Below, in pieces: positions 61,159 to 64,000 of a stretch of DNA of 64,000 nt. Positions within the stretch are counted from its first letter, which is position 1. Each line of letters starts with the position of its first letter. Made by a program: the position numbers and the translations under genes. The notes under the pieces are model-generated. The model did not search any database and was not told where the DNA came from. It was given only the letters and a program-made list of their open reading frames with translations. The DNA is from Deltaproteobacteria bacterium (GTDB taxonomy: Bacteria; Myxococcota_C; UBA6777), in the NCBI GenBank assembly GCA_002731275.1, contig PCBK01000017.1, positions 1 through 64,000 of the forward strand, in the 5' to 3' direction.

Positions 61159-63183
61159 ATGGCAAGTTACGGAACCGCCAGGCCGACAAACCTAGGTGGC
61201 TACCAGCTACAACGAACCGTCACAGAAGATCGCCTGGGTGTTCTTTACTACGGCACAAGCCCACAACATGCACAACCTGTTTGGGTCAAGCAGTTCCACA
61301 CAGCGTTTACACAAGACGCCGCTTTGCAACAACGCTTTCTGGATGGGATCCAATACCTTAGACAATTCCAACATCCGAGTATCTTGCGCGTGCTGGATTT
61401 TGGTAACGATGCACAGCATGGTCCTTTTGCGGTCACAGAGTCCTGTGACGGCCATAGCTTTCAACAATTGCTCTCCGAGCGACAACCCCTCAGTAGCTAC
61501 ACCATTCAGGCATTCATCGAGCAGTTACTCGATGGAATTGAATACCTGCACCGTTCCTCGCTGATCCACGGCGATCTACATTTGGGGAGCATTTACCAGG
61601 ACGCACAACAAAACGTCAAAGTACTGCACCTCGGACACGGTTGGTGGTGGAGTGACAGTTTGCGCGAGTCGGGTGGTGTCACACAGCACTCGGAGTACTA
61701 TCTCGCGCCAGAGCAAAGCAAAGGCTACGCGTGGGATCATCGCGTCGACATTTACGCCTGTGGAGTCATCCTCGCAGAGCTGCTCATGGGGACTTCTTTG
61801 TCCCTCAAACCACGCGCAGAGCTGTTTACGAAAGAACAGTCTCTCCGCGTCTCTACGCTGATCTCCTCCATGTCTCAAAGCGGCCTGGACCTCGCTCAGA
61901 TCGAAGGTGTCTTGCGCAAGGCGCTCGCGCTCAACCCCAACGATCGCTTCCACTCCGCAGAATCATTTAAGCTCGCGTTGCAGGGGGCATTCACTCCATC
62001 AAGACCTGCACAAGCCGCACCTCAAAGCTTCAACGAGGAGGTCAAAACCGCGAGTCGCAAAGAGTTCAGCAACGAAGACTACGACGAGATGCTCGGCGAC
62101 ACAGGATTTGCAGATGATTCAACGGTCATCCAAACCATGCCCAAGCTCGACGATGAGGTAGAAGAGCTCAGCACGGTCCGTATGAGTGTCGATGAAGCCA
62201 TGCAAAACATCGACTACCAGGAATATCTCAGAAGCAATGCTCAGGCGACACAGGCCTCACAGGTCGATCTCGCAGCACTTGAATCCGAGATGCTCGGCAT
62301 GGATGAAGATCTCACGCGCCCAGGGATCGCCCCCCCCGACTCACTCCCTGCGCTGACCCCGATGCCTACCATTCGGGCATCAGGAAAAGAACTCAGGGAG
62401 TCCATGCCCAACGACCCGTTGGAGGTCACCTACGTCGGACCTCGCGATGTCGCACGCGCAGCCGGTGGAAATGAAGAAGCCACTCCCATGGGTTGGCTCA
62501 AATGGGCTGCGCTCCCTGTCGGAGTGCTTATTCTCGGTGTCATCGTTATCTACGTGATCCGCCCGACAACACCACTGCGTGCCCCCGCGCCACCACCGCG
62601 AAAAGTCCACGTCACAATGGAGCTCAACACAGTCCCCGGTGGAGCTGACATCTGGGTCAACGGTGAAAAAACAGGCAAAACAACACCTGAAACCATTCGC
62701 TCGCGTGTTGGGAACAAGCTCGTGATTCAGTTGCGCAAAACCGATCACAAACCCATTACATTCTCATGGCTTGCCAAAGCACACAGCAAGCGAGAATTTA
62801 CACTCGAATCGACCAAACCAAAGGTCATTCCGGATACGAACACACAGCCCGATGCACCTCAACCAAGAGCCATCGCCAAAGTCGGGAAAAAAACAAACAA
62901 GAAGCCCAGAAAAGTCCGCACGGCAGGCACCTCTCCGCTCCCAAGAATCAGCGGCAACATGGCCATCCTGTCACTCAAAAGCGTCCCCCCCAAAGCCAAG
63001 GTCATCGTAGGTGGACGGCAGTGGCCCGGGAGAACACCTCTCCGCATCCGCGTCACCCGTGGTGTCAACGTCAAAATCGTCATCCAAAAATACGGCTATC
63101 ATCACGCCTTCTTTCACTGGAATGCCGACAAAAACGAAAGCAAGTCCATCCAACTCTACCGATACAGCTGGTACAATCCCTGA
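61159..63183 (+). CDS. Pseudokinase-like protein with TM helix and two PEGA domains
   Basis: The protein has 674 residues. Residues 15-265 have a Ser/Thr kinase fold. The beta3 Lys (K44, VWVKQF) and an APE motif (A183-P184-E185) are kept. The glycine loop is degenerate (TEDRLGVLYYG). The catalytic loop reads HGDLHLGS (D139 kept, but the Asn is Ser144), and the DFG motif reads HLG (H157 in place of Asp). So it should bind nucleotide poorly or not catalyse. A Thr/acidic linker with DDSTVIQTMP follows, then a TM helix (about 455-475), then two PEGA-like domains (ELNTVPGGADIWVNG and SLKSVPPKAKVIVGG). It is probably a scaffold for signalling with the kinase encoded next. The 253-base gap before it shows nothing clear. 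Confidence 0.85.
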   Translation: MASYGTARPTNLGGYQLQRTVTEDRLGVLYYGTSPQHAQPVWVKQFHTAFTQDAALQQRFLDGIQYLRQFQHPSILRVLDFGNDAQHGPFAVTESCDGHSFQQLLSERQPLSSYTIQAFIEQLLDGIEYLHRSSLIHGDLHLGSIYQDAQQNVKVLHLGHGWWWSDSLRESGGVTQHSEYYLAPEQSKGYAWDHRVDIYACGVILAELLMGTSLSLKPRAELFTKEQSLRVSTLISSMSQSGLDLAQIEGVLRKALALNPNDRFHSAESFKLALQGAFTPSRPAQAAPQSFNEEVKTASRKEFSNEDYDEMLGDTGFADDSTVIQTMPKLDDEVEELSTVRMSVDEAMQNIDYQEYLRSNAQATQASQVDLAALESEMLGMDEDLTRPGIAPPDSLPALTPMPTIRASGKELRESMPNDPLEVTYVGPRDVARAAGGNEEATPMGWLKWAALPVGVLILGVIVIYVIRPTTPLRAPAPPPRKVHVTMELNTVPGGADIWVNGEKTGKTTPETIRSRVGNKLVIQLRKTDHKPITFSWLAKAHSKREFTLESTKPKVIPDTNTQPDAPQPRAIAKVGKKTNKKPRKVRTAGTSPLPRISGNMAILSLKSVPPKAKVIVGGRQWPGRTPLRIRVTRGVNVKIVIQKYGYHHAFFHWNADKNESKSIQLYRYSWYNP

Positions 63184-63345
63184 GACATTTCAACACACAA
63201 ACCAAATTCTTGATGACATCCACCTCATTCTCCTCTATCATATCAACACCCGCAACCTTCCTAGAGACCCGCAATACATCGACATGTCTGGCCATTTCAT
63301 ACACCAGACAACATACCGCTCCCATAACCTGGAGAAGAGGAATCC

Positions 63346-64000
63346 ATGGGTGAGACATCTTCCGAGTTGATTGGCCTCGTACTCAAAGACACCTACCGCA
63401 TCGATACATACCTCGGCGAAGGCGGACCTTCTATCGTATATAAAGGGACAGACCTTCTACTCGGCGTCCCTGTCGCGATCAAGCGACTCAAGCTCCTTCA
63501 GCAAAACGAAGAACAACGCGAACTCATGGCCGAACGCTTCCTTCGAGAAGCTCGGACACAGGCCAAACTCGTACACCAAAATATTGTCGGCATTCGGGCG
63601 ATGCTCGAAGAAAAAGGCGAATATTACATCATCATGGAGTTTATCGATGGCAAAGACCTCGCCTATCGTCTCTTCGACACAGAAGGACACAGCAAAAAGC
63701 TCCCCTTCGATGAAGTGGTCCCTCTCTACGAACAAGCACTCGCAGGACTCGGCTACGCACATGAACATGGCGTGATTCACCGCGACATCAAGCCCTCCAA
63801 CATACTCGTGACCCAAGACAATCACGTAAAGCTCGCTGATTTTGGTATCGCCCGCGCCCTTGACGATCAACGACTCACAAAGACAGGCTTCCTCGTCGGT
63901 ACACCCATCTACATGTCTCCCGAGCAGCTCAAGTCCGGAGACATCGATCATCGCAGTGACATCTACAGTATGGGCGTCGCGCTCTTCGAAGCGCTCGCAG
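63346..64000 (+). CDS. Ser/Thr protein kinase, N-terminal part (runs off the window)
   Basis: Only the first 218 codons are present. The ATG at 63346 has GAGAAGAGG upstream. The kinase domain is intact: GEGGPSIVYKG loop, K46 (VAIKRLK), HRDIKPSN with D147 and N152, DFG at 165-167, and GTPIYMSPEQ for activation segment and APE-like motif. It is a Hanks-type kinase and should be active. It lies 162 bases after the pseudokinase, with no terminator between. The C-terminal part, which may hold a TM helix or sensor, is outside the window. Confidence 0.93.
   Translation, partial: MGETSSELIGLVLKDTYRIDTYLGEGGPSIVYKGTDLLLGVPVAIKRLKLLQQNEEQRELMAERFLREARTQAKLVHQNIVGIRAMLEEKGEYYIIMEFIDGKDLAYRLFDTEGHSKKLPFDEVVPLYEQALAGLGYAHEHGVIHRDIKPSNILVTQDNHVKLADFGIARALDDQRLTKTGFLVGTPIYMSPEQLKSGDIDHRSDIYSMGVALFEALA

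Overview
The window reads as chromosomal DNA from an uncultured-type member of the Myxococcota (former Deltaproteobacteria), probably one of the moderate-GC lineages rather than a classic high-GC myxobacterium. The grounds are indirect. They are a matrixin protease with a MYXO-CTERM-like tail, several cysteine-rich CxxDxDC-type lipoproteins, CX4CH cytochrome-like lipoproteins, Ser/Thr kinases with PEGA domains, an accessory Hsp70, a beta/gamma-crystallin and a barrel-fused SppA. No rRNA, tRNA, CRISPR array, phage or recognisable transposase gene was seen.

Layout. (1) 1-540 holds a dispersed, structured repeat (family A) and a second palindromic repeat (family B). (2) 683-8404 is a secreted-protein and repeat-protein block: a four-repeat Cys protein, two paralogous leucine-rich-repeat proteins, a beta/gamma-crystallin and moaA. 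(3) 8440-13523 on the minus strand is a haem biosynthesis run, hemA, hemC, a sensor kinase, a response regulator and hemE. (4) 13905-16057, divergent from it, encodes a four-helix His-bearing membrane protein and two CX4CH cytochrome-like lipoproteins. (5) 16058-18058 is a gene-free repeat island with many copies of family A, an inverted copy of family B and a third tandem repeat. (6) 19021-27228 encodes an outer-membrane-barrel-like protein and two very large metzincin lipoproteins, ended by a terminator. (7) 27447-32867 has a Cys-rich lipoprotein, a membrane zinc-ribbon protein, an RNA-binding-looking protein that seems to join Sm/Hfq-like folds to a ParB-like domain, a deoxynucleoside kinase and a ThiF/MoeB E1-like enzyme. 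(8) 33344-37966 has two large Cys-rich lipoproteins. (9) 38241-64000 is mostly housekeeping, signalling and envelope genes: greA, an isochorismatase-like hydrolase, pepT, an AmrS-like radical SAM enzyme, a TonB-like protein, a PP2C-cNMP fusion, a Tat-exported DUF362 protein, SppA, mgtE, an SCP2-like protein, an Hsp70 with a TPR partner, folE, the matrixin, a family 3 solute-binding protein, a pseudokinase-PEGA protein and the start of an active Ser/Thr kinase.

How the parts may work together. Haem synthesis genes sit beside a candidate membrane electron-transfer module that would need haem, and a two-component pair lies inside the haem run. The barrel and the two giant metzincins form one block that could act on external protein. 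The pseudokinase and the kinase after it form a likely signalling pair. These links are inferred from position only. The most unusual items are the Sm/Hfq-ParB fusion, the covarying structured repeat family, the haem-linked two-component and cytochrome cluster, and the pseudokinase.
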